Below, in pieces: positions 25,807 to 33,704 of a stretch of 64,000 nucleotides of DNA (position 1 is its first letter; every line of letters begins with the position of its first letter). A program made the position numbers and the translations under genes. The DNA comes from a virus. The notes beneath the pieces were generated by a model, which worked only from the letters and a program-made list of their open reading frames with translations, was not told the origin of the DNA and ran no database searches. The stretch is taken from positions 21,525 through 85,524 of IMG/VR virus record IMGVR_UViG_3300042561_002062; one strand, given 5' to 3'.

Positions 25807-26071
25807 ATTCATCTCCAACTAATATTTTTTTTCTACTAGGCCTAGAAGATACTGGTTGAACATATTCTCCTGTTTTCGGATAGAATATTCCATTTCTATA
25901 TATGCCTGTTGAGTTGAGTCTATTTTTTATTCCTGAAAGTTCTTGTTCGACCGAAGATTTATTTGAGTATATTTCTATAATTTCTTGCTGTCCGAAATTA
26001 TTTCTTACTACAATTCTAATATCATCAGGATTTGTTACTACCTCATAAAAATATACAACTTGAATTAGCAT
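25793..26071 (-). CDS. Small unknown baseplate-cluster protein
   Basis: A 92-residue protein with an N-terminal beta unit (MLIQVVYFYEVVTNPDDIRI then VVRNNFGQQEIIEIYSNKSS) and a basic C-terminal tail (SSRPSRKKILVGDEYL). It overlaps the downstream gp53-like gene by about 14-26 bases and follows the 606-residue gene by 14 bases, so it belongs to the baseplate transcript. No family recognised. Confidence 0.55.
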   Translation of the reverse strand: MLIQVVYFYEVVTNPDDIRIVVRNNFGQQEIIEIYSNKSSVEQELSGIKNRLNSTGIYRNGIFYPKTGEYVQPVSSRPSRKKILVGDEYLRS

Positions 26072-26085
26072 AATCTGGATTTAAT

Positions 26086-27906
26086 TTATGGAATTATACC
26101 ACTCAAAAAATTAGGGACCGGAACTGGACTTGATGTTGTTGTTCTTGGTCTATTGATATTTGATGAGAGTATAAGATTTTTTTCCTCACGAAGATAGTCT
26201 GTATCTATGTTAAACTTATCTTCAGCTTGGCGTATCGGAGCGGGACTGAATTTTTTATATATTTCTTGAAGACCACAGGGTCTAGCATTTTTCAATTTAC
26301 AAGAAAATTTTATTGTAGTAGGTAGATTATTATATCCTAGTTCAGGACCTAGTGTTATTTTCATCGGGCCCTCGGGTACCAAATCACCAGAGGCAAAAAG
26401 AGGCCTCAGTGGATTTCCAATAGTTACATGATAAATACCGGATGGAGATCCCGTAAGGGCATTGATAATTCCTAAAAATTTTATTCTATATTTTTTTATT
26501 TGAGAACTTAAAAGCGCTTCGGTTCTTGTTGGAGAATTACCACCAACACCAGAACCTAGGGTGCCCAGAACAAAATCTTTTACGGTATCCGCGATTGATG
26601 CGGTTGTTTTTAAAAGACCACCTAAAAGGTCACCTAATTGCTGCATGACTGTAGTGAAATCTCCACTGGATAGGTTATCTATTATTTCCCTAGCTTTTTG
26701 ACTAAATCTTCCATCGAACTGAAATTGACTTTCAGAAGTTCCGAAACTCAGCAAATTTGAAATAATATCAAAATATATCAGAGTTGGATCAACTCCATCG
26801 ATATACTTGATTTCATACTCATTATTAATATCTATTGTAAAAGTATAATTAAGACCACTAAATTCTGCGCCCGATTCGAAAACTGGACGGGTCATACTTT
26901 TTCTAATAATGTTTGGATTTCCAGTTGGTAGGAGTTTAAGATTGTTCGGATCTGTAATCTTTATCTCCTTAAATAGATAATATTGTAACCATTCGGTAAA
27001 ACCAGGTAGAGTAAATATACCCGCGCCTGTCTCCAACATATTTTTTACTGCATCGCTTTTAAAATTCCAACTCTCAAGACCTTTACCGGTTGTACCTGCA
27101 AGATCGACGCTAGTAACGGGATTCCATACTTCATTAAAAGTGATATCAACAAAATTTTTCCCATCTTCTATCCAAGAAGGAACTACTGATAGAGGACTGT
27201 TTTTATAGGATAAAAGATCATCACCCACCCCAACTGGAAATCTTCTAGCTACTATCATTCTGTTTGAAGGATAAACACCTAATTTTTTAAGGTAAGCAAA
27301 ATCTGAATATTTCAATTTTATCGAATCTAAACTAAAACTTTGAGCACCACCAGTTCCTTTTTGCTCAACCATTTGGTTGATACGTCCAATAATAGCAGTA
27401 ATAGAGCTATATTGATCGATATAATTTGAATTATAATATTTTGTATCTGTACTTGTAATGTAATCTATCAAAGAAATCTTACCATCTTCATCTTCACCTT
27501 CACCGTGTCCCTTGTGCTTCTCTCTATTATAGTAGGCATAAAAGGTTCTTGGCATTTTATCATTATCGGTAAAAATTGTTCTTTTATCACCAAATGTTTG
27601 ATAACCTAAACCAAAATCAAGAGTTAATTTTTTTACAGTGTCACCAGGCTGTGTAGGTTCCTGTGCTCCTCCTGTGGGAGCTGTGAAGTTAGTTTTGCTG
27701 AAAACTTTTCTGTTTTTATCTACTGCCACACTCTCATCGACATCTTTGCTTGTGAAATTCTCATGTGGTTTTATAAATCTTGCATTACCACCACCACCAG
27801 TTGAGGGTTGTTGCGCACCACCACTATTTTGTGTTGAACTAGATGTATTCGCACCTCCAGAAAAAAAGGCAAGACCTAAAGGAGAAGAACCAAGTAATTT
27901 AGACAT
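26086..27906 (-). CDS. Large structural protein at the head of the baseplate cluster
   Basis: A 606-residue protein with a Ser/Gly/Gln-rich N terminus (SGGAQQPSTGGGGNAR). The middle contains FGLGYQTFGDKRTIFTD, a long alpha/beta domain with LKYSDFAYLKKLGVYPSNRM and WIEDGKNFVDITFNEVWNPV. The C-terminal 90 residues form a beta-rich unit (IYHVTIGNPLRPLFASGDLV, LPTTIKFSCKLKNARPCGLQ) reminiscent of tail-tube-type domains. It is the first gene of the leftward baseplate run and is preceded by an AT-rich element at 27912-27925. A gp48/gp54-like tube-initiator or wedge role is inferred from position; no sequence family is certain. Confidence 0.6.
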   Translation of the reverse strand: MSKLLGSSPLGLAFFSGGANTSSSTQNSGGAQQPSTGGGGNARFIKPHENFTSKDVDESVAVDKNRKVFSKTNFTAPTGGAQEPTQPGDTVKKLTLDFGLGYQTFGDKRTIFTDNDKMPRTFYAYYNREKHKGHGEGEDEDGKISLIDYITSTDTKYYNSNYIDQYSSITAIIGRINQMVEQKGTGGAQSFSLDSIKLKYSDFAYLKKLGVYPSNRMIVARRFPVGVGDDLLSYKNSPLSVVPSWIEDGKNFVDITFNEVWNPVTSVDLAGTTGKGLESWNFKSDAVKNMLETGAGIFTLPGFTEWLQYYLFKEIKITDPNNLKLLPTGNPNIIRKSMTRPVFESGAEFSGLNYTFTIDINNEYEIKYIDGVDPTLIYFDIISNLLSFGTSESQFQFDGRFSQKAREIIDNLSSGDFTTVMQQLGDLLGGLLKTTASIADTVKDFVLGTLGSGVGGNSPTRTEALLSSQIKKYRIKFLGIINALTGSPSGIYHVTIGNPLRPLFASGDLVPEGPMKITLGPELGYNNLPTTIKFSCKLKNARPCGLQEIYKKFSPAPIRQAEDKFNIDTDYLREEKNLILSSNINRPRTTTSSPVPVPNFLSGIIP

Positions 27907-27911
27907 AACAG

Positions 27912-27925
27912 AAATATATATAAAA
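27912..27925 (-). promoter_or_regulatory. Putative late promoter of the baseplate cluster
   Basis: On the minus strand this reads TTTTATATATATTT, 5 bases before the ATG at 27906. The short distance means a -10-type element here would give a nearly leaderless transcript. It heads the whole 20.0-27.9 kb baseplate run. Confidence 0.4.
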
Positions 27926-28005
27926 CATACCTCTTTTCTAGGTTTCTAGAAGGAGCAACTACTTTTACTATAAATAACTTAAATAACAAATTTTTACACC
28001 ACTTG

Positions 28006-28401
28006 ATGAATTTCTTTTGTGTTTATACGAAAACTAGAAAAAAAATTGATAAATTTTTTAAAGTTAATAATATCAAAAACAAATATGTTATTGATATACC
28101 TAAACTTGTATCAGAAGAAGAGATTGAAAATTACGAAGACGAGAAAACATTCCTCAAAATATTAATCTTTCAGAAAGTTCAATCAGCTATTGAAAGAGGT
28201 AAAGATGTTTATTATATTCCTGATTTTGATAGAGAGTTTTCGATTGAAAAACTTTTCAATCTAAAAAAACTTCTAGGTTCTGAAAATAACTTTAATATCT
28301 TGATATTCTATAATGAGTTCAGAAGAGATCCCCAGATACTAGATGATATTCTCGAAAATCTTTCTAAATTCTCAAATTCACAAATAATCAAAGATTATTA
28401 G
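28006..28401 (+). CDS. Unknown small protein, possible P-loop-like fold without Walker A
   Basis: 131 residues from ATG 28006 (MNFFCVYTKTRKK); an in-frame TTG just upstream is less likely. Alternating strands and helices (KYVIDIPKLVSEEE, GKDVYYIPDFDREFSIEKL, NFNILIFYNEFRRDPQILDD) give the look of a truncated kinase-like or Rossmann domain, with an FNILIFYNEFR strand placed like a Walker B. No GxxxxGK motif is present, so nucleotide binding is not claimed. It is the first rightward gene after the baseplate run and is followed by the DHH gene. Confidence 0.5.
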   Translation: MNFFCVYTKTRKKIDKFFKVNNIKNKYVIDIPKLVSEEEIENYEDEKTFLKILIFQKVQSAIERGKDVYYIPDFDREFSIEKLFNLKKLLGSENNFNILIFYNEFRRDPQILDDILENLSKFSNSQIIKDY

Positions 28402-28410
28402 GAAATATTT

Positions 28411-28420
28411 TTATATATAC
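28411..28420 (+). promoter_or_regulatory. Putative late promoter element TTATATATAC
   Basis: Exact copy of the commonest form of the recurring AT element, 20 bases before the ATG of the DHH phosphoesterase gene. Other exact TTATATATAC copies in genes' upstream regions are at 31313-31322 (minus), 33032-33041 (minus), 42738-42747 and 45644-45653. Confidence 0.5.
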
Positions 28421-28440
28421 CTAAAAAAATAGGTTATTCA

Positions 28441-29910
28441 ATGAAAAAATTACGAAGATTAAACGAGGAATATGCAAGTCCTAAAATTCCAGTATCAGAA
28501 AGTTATTGGCTAAAAAGAGGAAAAATTGGAAAAGTCGTAGCTCTTTACACACACGACGATATGGATGGTATATTCTCAGCTATAGAAGTAAAGAAATATC
28601 TTTTAGATAAAGGATTTGAGATAAAAAAATACGGAATCCTAAATTATTCTGAAGGTTGGAGATATACTACACTCGATCCGGCGCTTATAAATATTGTTCT
28701 GGATTTTGCTAATATGCCTGGTGATGATAGAGATGATTTGATTGATTATTATCTAGATCACCATGGACTCTTTTCTGAAGAGCAGCTACAAAGATATAAA
28801 AAATCACCGGTTCAGAAAAAGAAAACTGGTTCAGCCTACGAGGCTATTTGTGATGCGCTAGGTGTTCGTAAAGATGAAATGATATTATCTGTTATTGATA
28901 TGATAGATTCGGCTAAATACCAAGATTATGGTATATCCTGGCAAAGACTACTAGACTATAATGTTCAAGATATGATAGCTTCTCCTAAAAGAAGACTTGA
29001 GTTTGCAGCTGCTTTTAATCAATTCTTGAAAAGATCCGATACCCAAACTCTTATTGAGGTTATTCATAATACAAAAGATTGCTCGATTTTTGGAATTTTC
29101 CAAATGATGAAAAGACTATACCCCGAAAATAATACTCACACTTCAGGCACTAGAAGAGGCCAAGGTAAAGATTTTGTTGAAGATTCTATTGAAAGACAAT
29201 CTATTATGAAGGGAAGAACCAGAGGATCGAGTAATATTAAAAAAGTTTATACAGATTATAGAGATTTTCGTAGAGATTGGGCCCCTGATGGAACCGTCAC
29301 TAGAATAGATGGTTACCAAGCTATTGGTAATCTAGTTTTTGTGCCATCAGGAACCTGGGCAAACACCCTGAAAGCTCGTTCAATCATTCAAAAAGATTCA
29401 ACAGAATCACGTTTTGATCTTGAAAATTACGCGCCGAAATTCATACTTATTCAATACGGTGCTACTCTTCAAGTTTGTGCCTACAACAAAATAGAAGAAA
29501 CCGAAGATTTACCCATTCTCAAATCCGGTCAAAAAGTAGATAATCTAGGAAAGTATATGACTGATCTATTGAAGAATTTCCAAAAAGTTTTAGGGTATTA
29601 TGACCCTGATACTTCAACAGGCCAAGATGAAATCACCGTATCAGGTGGTCACGGTGGTATTGGAACTATCTCAAATATTTTTGGCCGTTGTAAAAACGGT
29701 GGTCCATTTGACGGTATGAAATGGCTCGATTTATTTAAGAATAAAATAATCTCTGATCTATCGGGAGTTCCCTTTGATATGAACTTGATCTGGAGTGGTG
29801 AAGATTCTAAAAACCTTCGTGAGCCAGAGATGGATAACAAGGTAAGGAATATTGAAGACGTGAAAAGAGTATCACCAGAAGGTCGTATTTTACGTTACGG
29901 TGAATTTTAA
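28441..29910 (+). CDS. DHH-family phosphoesterase
   Basis: A 489-residue protein of the DHH superfamily. THDDMDGIFSA (residues 37-47) supplies the first metal-binding motif (H-x-D-x-D-G), VLDFANMPGDD the second, and YLDHHGLF (104-111) the DHH motif itself. GGHGGIGTISNIF near residue 400 is the C-terminal DHHA1 substrate-binding signature. Members include RecJ, NrnA nanoRNases and c-di-AMP phosphodiesterases; without a RecJ OB domain, an oligonucleotide or cyclic-dinucleotide phosphodiesterase is more likely. The first residues, MKKLRRLNEEY, match the leader shared with the head-type proteins, including an LNE triplet at 7-9. That raises the possibility that the enzyme is packaged. Substrate unknown. 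Confidence 0.85.
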   Translation: MKKLRRLNEEYASPKIPVSESYWLKRGKIGKVVALYTHDDMDGIFSAIEVKKYLLDKGFEIKKYGILNYSEGWRYTTLDPALINIVLDFANMPGDDRDDLIDYYLDHHGLFSEEQLQRYKKSPVQKKKTGSAYEAICDALGVRKDEMILSVIDMIDSAKYQDYGISWQRLLDYNVQDMIASPKRRLEFAAAFNQFLKRSDTQTLIEVIHNTKDCSIFGIFQMMKRLYPENNTHTSGTRRGQGKDFVEDSIERQSIMKGRTRGSSNIKKVYTDYRDFRRDWAPDGTVTRIDGYQAIGNLVFVPSGTWANTLKARSIIQKDSTESRFDLENYAPKFILIQYGATLQVCAYNKIEETEDLPILKSGQKVDNLGKYMTDLLKNFQKVLGYYDPDTSTGQDEITVSGGHGGIGTISNIFGRCKNGGPFDGMKWLDLFKNKIISDLSGVPFDMNLIWSGEDSKNLREPEMDNKVRNIEDVKRVSPEGRILRYGEF

Positions 29911-31304
29911 GGAGTCTTCTTGAAGACTTTAACACTTCTTGCCATTTTAGTATCTTTATAATACTGATCATCATCAAACTCAGTATCGAAGAAATTATCC
30001 GATTGAGAAATAATTTTTGTTTCTGGTGATATTTGTGAGTTGGGTCCAAGTCTACCTGAGCGAAATACACCACCAGTCATTTGACTATCTAAAAGACCAC
30101 CCATAAAAAAGCACCCGTCGAGATTCGAAGCTTCACAAGTGGTATTGAGAACTTTTGAACCTTTTATCTGACATCCCCACATCTTACTACGAATGATCTG
30201 TGAGTTTGTAATGTTGGTATTAATAAAGTTACAATCTTCAAAAATACCCTCGCTAATAGTTGAGTTGATAAAATCAAAACCTGAAATATTAAGTTGTGGT
30301 ATAATACTACCACCAACCACTTCGATGCGGTGTTCTTTCGTTACGAAATTAACAATACAATCTTTCAAATCTTTAGTAGAATCTACCAGTGTAAAAATTT
30401 TGTCCTTGATCTTGGGAAAATAAGCCGACACAACATCGTAGTGGTTTATTTGATCGACCTGGATAACTACGCCTGGATATTCAACGATAAAACTATCGTA
30501 ATTCGAGAAGTTTTTCATGTTATCGATGTTCTGTGAAAGATAATCGTTCAATACACTAATATCACGACTATCAAAATCAGTATCAATACATTCCCAGGCG
30601 TCGATAATAAACTTATCCATGAAATAAAGTAATCTTCCAACATTTTGTGGATAATCTTTACCACCGATATACCGGTATTCTAATCTTTGCTCTTCGTGTG
30701 GTTTGTTGATATGTAAAAAGTTGATACCATAGTATTTATCTGAAGGTAATCTCAGATTATTTTTAATCGAATAAACAGAAATATCCTTGAAGTCGTAATC
30801 TTTGAAAGGTATTATTTTTTTAATAGATTTAGCATAAACATTACCTTTTCTTCCAGGGAAAGCTCTGAATATTTCATCTTCGTCAGTTCTCAAGATAAGC
30901 TTTAAAATGTTAAGATCATTGAGGTCTTTTTCACCTTCGTTGGCAAAAGAAATATTAAAGTGAATAGCGGCCTTTGAGGTCGCGTATCCGAAATCGTTGA
31001 TGAACTTTACTATCTTGATTAAGTAGTATTTCGCTGAAAAATAATCAAGTGGCCCAGTAATAATCTCACAACCATTCGATCCAAGAGAGAGATCCGGTTC
31101 AAGCTTGAAATTTTTTTCATCTGGTGCAAAATCCGAGTGGTATTGACGAAATCCCCAGACTTTTACCGGTGAAAGAACTTGGTTAAGTAATTCAAGGGTT
31201 TTATAATAAGAAAGATCCTTCATATAGAGCTCGAACTCAAAACCAATTTTAGCTCCTGCTAAAATAGAAGACTTTTGTATAAATCTTTCAGAATATTTTC
31301 TCAT
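29907..31304 (-). CDS. Amidoligase fused to pentapeptide repeats
   Basis: A 465-residue protein. Residues 15-250 match the Amidoligase_2 family (glutamine-synthetase/GCS-like COOH-NH2 ligases): GAKIGFEFELY with the metal-binding acidic pair, FKLEPDLSLGSNGCEIITGP, AAIHFNISF, and EQRLEYRYIGGKDYP. The C-terminal third, about 335-430, is a series of pentapeptide-like repeats (FEDCNFINTNITNSQI, then SKVLNTTCEASNLDGCFF), predicted to form a right-handed beta helix. Amidoligases in phage genomes have been proposed to modify peptidoglycan or proteins by adding amino acids. The repeat domain could be the protein- or DNA-surface docking part. Its stop overlaps the end of the DHH gene. Confidence 0.8.
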   Translation of the reverse strand: MRKYSERFIQKSSILAGAKIGFEFELYMKDLSYYKTLELLNQVLSPVKVWGFRQYHSDFAPDEKNFKLEPDLSLGSNGCEIITGPLDYFSAKYYLIKIVKFINDFGYATSKAAIHFNISFANEGEKDLNDLNILKLILRTDEDEIFRAFPGRKGNVYAKSIKKIIPFKDYDFKDISVYSIKNNLRLPSDKYYGINFLHINKPHEEQRLEYRYIGGKDYPQNVGRLLYFMDKFIIDAWECIDTDFDSRDISVLNDYLSQNIDNMKNFSNYDSFIVEYPGVVIQVDQINHYDVVSAYFPKIKDKIFTLVDSTKDLKDCIVNFVTKEHRIEVVGGSIIPQLNISGFDFINSTISEGIFEDCNFINTNITNSQIIRSKMWGCQIKGSKVLNTTCEASNLDGCFFMGGLLDSQMTGGVFRSGRLGPNSQISPETKIISQSDNFFDTEFDDDQYYKDTKMARSVKVFKKTP

Positions 31305-31312
31305 ACAACATT

Positions 31313-31322
31313 GTATATATAA
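31313..31322 (-). promoter_or_regulatory. Putative late promoter element TTATATATAC
   Basis: Exact minus-strand copy, 9 bases before the amidoligase ATG at 31304. The same AT run lies 8 bases before the rightward ATG at 31330, so it could serve both divergent genes. Confidence 0.45.
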
Positions 31323-31329
31323 AAACTAA

Positions 31330-31779
31330 ATGATCCTAAATAGTATTATCGACCAAACAATAGATAACTACCTCTCTGATTCTGAGCAATACTCAAAAGC
31401 TACTATTGAACTAGAGCAGTTTTTGGATAGTATTCTTTTTGATACAAAAACCTACAGTCGTTTTACAAGATTTATTATGAGTGAAGGTATATTTTTGAAA
31501 ATACTTGTAACTAGTGATTATTTTACAAGAAGTATTGGGGATGTTTCAATCAATACTAAAATCAGAGTAGGTTTTTATAAACGAATTATGGTTTTAGTAG
31601 ATATTATGCAAGAAGACCATATTCTTATTTTCAAGAACTCCAAAAAAAGAATGCGTGATAATAAAATAGATCAGATAATATCAAATACAACACCTATACC
31701 ACCAGTTTTTGTTCTCGATCTCAAAAAAGTGTTTCAAAGCTCAAGTGACGATACTTCACCACAAGACACAAAGGAATAA
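31330..31779 (+). CDS. Unknown small protein
   Basis: A 149-residue protein, mostly helical at the N terminus (ILNSIIDQTIDNYLSDSEQY) and then a compact alpha/beta domain with KILVTSDYFTRSIGDVSINTK and YKRIMVLVDIMQEDHILIF. It lacks the capsid-targeting-like leader. Its last 46 bases overlap the end of the convergent gene at 31734-32492, an unusual tail-to-tail overlap in coding sequence on both strands. No family recognised. Confidence 0.55.
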   Translation: MILNSIIDQTIDNYLSDSEQYSKATIELEQFLDSILFDTKTYSRFTRFIMSEGIFLKILVTSDYFTRSIGDVSINTKIRVGFYKRIMVLVDIMQEDHILIFKNSKKRMRDNKIDQIISNTTPIPPVFVLDLKKVFQSSSDDTSPQDTKE

Positions 31780-32492
31780 TCCACTCCTATAGAAAAACTA
31801 CCGGAATCACCCTGTATTTTTTTAATATCGAACTTCTTTTTTAGAAGAAGATGAACCGAGTCTTGATTACCGAAGTATAGTTTATTTTCTTCTATTTCAG
31901 TAGAAGTATAAACTCTGATTGAAAAGTTATCCATCTTTATGAAACCTCTATGGATAACACCACAGCAATCGTTTCCGATTTCAGAGAAAAAGAAAGTAGA
32001 TTTTTCAATTTTTTTAAACACATCCTCGTGCATAATAGTCCAATCCCATTTAACTCCGGTCTCTATTATTTTTTTCATAAGAGTTTTTGGGTTCCTTCCC
32101 AGTAAAGTTCTTGCTAATTTTGATCTATCGTGATAGGACCACTTACAAATATTGGATTTATTTTCTGAGAGATGCCCTAAAAACTGACGATTTAATCTCT
32201 CTGATACATATTCACAGATTTTTTTATCTAATAAAATTGTATCTCCACCAGTTTCATCTGTTATAATAATTGAGTATTTGCTTGTATCTTTATAGATAAT
32301 TTGTGTTTTTTTAAGGTGTATCTGATGATCGACCGTCTTTGAGGTCTCGATTCCCTCTATCTTTTTTGTTTCGCGAAGTTTTATTAAACTCTCATCGCCT
32401 GATATAAAGGTTGTCGAGACGAGCTCATCAATAAGTGAAAGTTTTTTGATTCTATCAATAAGACCTCTTTCTATACCAGTGATTGTTGCCAT
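31734..32492 (-). CDS. Unknown protein
   Basis: A 252-residue protein. The N-terminal half is charged (GIERGLIDRIKKLSLIDELV, KTVDHQIHLKKTQIIYKDTS). The second half has FKKIEKSTFFFSEIGNDCCG, MDNFSIRVYTSTEIEENKLY and SFSIGVDYSFV, an alternating strand texture that resembles the peripheral domain of capsid or other virion proteins, but the resemblance is not enough to name a family. Downstream on the strand is nothing but the tail overlap with the convergent gene; upstream is the 172-residue gene, 8 bases away. Confidence 0.5.
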   Translation of the reverse strand: MATITGIERGLIDRIKKLSLIDELVSTTFISGDESLIKLRETKKIEGIETSKTVDHQIHLKKTQIIYKDTSKYSIIITDETGGDTILLDKKICEYVSERLNRQFLGHLSENKSNICKWSYHDRSKLARTLLGRNPKTLMKKIIETGVKWDWTIMHEDVFKKIEKSTFFFSEIGNDCCGVIHRGFIKMDNFSIRVYTSTEIEENKLYFGNQDSVHLLLKKKFDIKKIQGDSGSFSIGVDYSFVSCGEVSSLEL

Positions 32493-32499
32493 AAAAATC

Positions 32500-33018
32500 T
32501 TACGAGTTCTTTAATCTATCAAGATAATTAGTCTTGAGGTTTTGTAGTTGAAGTTTAATGCCTTCCCATTTTTGGGAACTTATCATTAAATCAAGAGTGT
32601 GTAGTCTTTTATTTAGTTCTTCACCGCTTAGATTGCCTAGTTTAAGTTTAATGCCAACTTCTTTTGACTCGTAAATTTTTACAATATTTAGTATTTTGGA
32701 TATTTGATTTTTGTATTCACTTTCTAAAAGTGTTTCCCTGATATCTCTATCGCCTGTTTGAGATTTATCTTTTGGATTTTCTCCTTGTAGAATCAAATTC
32801 ACAATTGCTGAGGCTAGATCTTCTTTTCCATCGATTATAACATGGGGTAATATGGATTTTCTAGCAGCTCCAACTGAACGAATTCTCAAAAAGTCATCTA
32901 TCATAGAGAGGACTTTTGTCTGTAAAACCTCTTGGTGAGATGGTCCAGTGAAATCAGTTTCGTTGGTATCCTTTTCACCAACTTGAACTCCTGTTATTTT
33001 AGAGAATTTTTTCAACAT
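32500..33018 (-). CDS. Unknown small helical protein
   Basis: A 172-residue, mainly helical protein starting MLKKFSKITGVQVGEKD. Helical segments include HQEVLQTKVLSMIDDFLRI and LASAIVNLILQGENPKD, with a C-terminal helical pair LNKRLHTLDLMISSQKWEG. No family recognised. An exact TTATATATAC element (33032-33041, minus) lies 14 bases upstream of the ATG. Confidence 0.52.
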   Translation of the reverse strand: MLKKFSKITGVQVGEKDTNETDFTGPSHQEVLQTKVLSMIDDFLRIRSVGAARKSILPHVIIDGKEDLASAIVNLILQGENPKDKSQTGDRDIRETLLESEYKNQISKILNIVKIYESKEVGIKLKLGNLSGEELNKRLHTLDLMISSQKWEGIKLQLQNLKTNYLDRLKNS

Positions 33019-33031
33019 TTTTTTATTTTAT

Positions 33032-33041
33032 GTATATATAA
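33032..33041 (-). promoter_or_regulatory. Putative late promoter element TTATATATAC
   Basis: Exact minus-strand copy, 14 bases before the ATG at 33018. The gene upstream on the same strand ends at 33048, so transcripts could also start upstream of both. Confidence 0.45.
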
Positions 33042-33047
33042 ATTTTT

Positions 33048-33677
33048 TTATATTATTTTTACCAAAAGACCTTTAGTTTTGATTAAATTTTCTAAATCGT
33101 CTTTCTTTAGAACTTTTTTAAAATCTTTATCTAACTTATCAAGATTTTGTAAATACCACTCATTTGCATTGGATGTATAATAAATCCACCTCGAATCGGT
33201 ATTTGAGAGCTCGATAGTTTTAGAGGTTAGCTTATCATAAAACTTTTTTACTTCATTTTGAAGTTTTCTTAATCGAACTTCATCCCATTTTTCGAGAGGT
33301 TCGTTCCAAACCTGGTAGATAATATAGAGAGGTTCTTCGAGATCGGTTGATTCTATTGGATAAATAAAACAAAATCTCATCGTTCTTTTCAAGAAAGTTT
33401 GATAATCGTCTGTATTTTGTAGTTGTGATTTTTTCAATCCTATCGAACGAAGAGAATTAAGAAAGAAAGGATCATCTAGAAGATTTTCTAAATTATCAGT
33501 AGATATTTGTGATTCTATAAGGTTAAACGTTTCAATCAGGTCAATATCTTCTTTCGAAAGCGCGTCAAGAACCAATTCATGCAGAACAGAAAGACTTTCA
33601 TTTAGATCGATAATATCAGTAGAAAGGTTTATTTCTAAACTTTCTAAAAAATCTTGGTAGCCGAGTAATGTTTTCAT
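33048..33677 (-). CDS. Unknown protein with capsid-targeting-like start
   Basis: A 209-residue protein starting MKTLLGYQDFLESLE, closely parallel to the start of its divergent neighbour (MLSNFELFLESLSQ) and to the T4 leader MKTYQEFIAE in length and order of Lys, aromatic, acidic residues. The rest is mostly helical with LSVLHELVLDALSKEDIDLI and a C-terminal KLDKDFKKVLKKDD. No family recognised. The starts of the two divergent genes are 27 bases apart. Confidence 0.55.
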   Translation of the reverse strand: MKTLLGYQDFLESLEINLSTDIIDLNESLSVLHELVLDALSKEDIDLIETFNLIESQISTDNLENLLDDPFFLNSLRSIGLKKSQLQNTDDYQTFLKRTMRFCFIYPIESTDLEEPLYIIYQVWNEPLEKWDEVRLRKLQNEVKKFYDKLTSKTIELSNTDSRWIYYTSNANEWYLQNLDKLDKDFKKVLKKDDLENLIKTKGLLVKII

Positions 33678-33687
33678 AAATAGATTT

Positions 33688-33697
33688 AATATATATA
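33688..33697. promoter_or_regulatory. Shared AT element between divergent genes
   Basis: AATATATATA lies in the 27-base gap between the leftward ATG at 33677 and the rightward ATG at 33705. It is nearly self-complementary, so it could direct transcription both ways. Confidence 0.4.
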
Positions 33698-33704
33698 TTC
33701 TATT

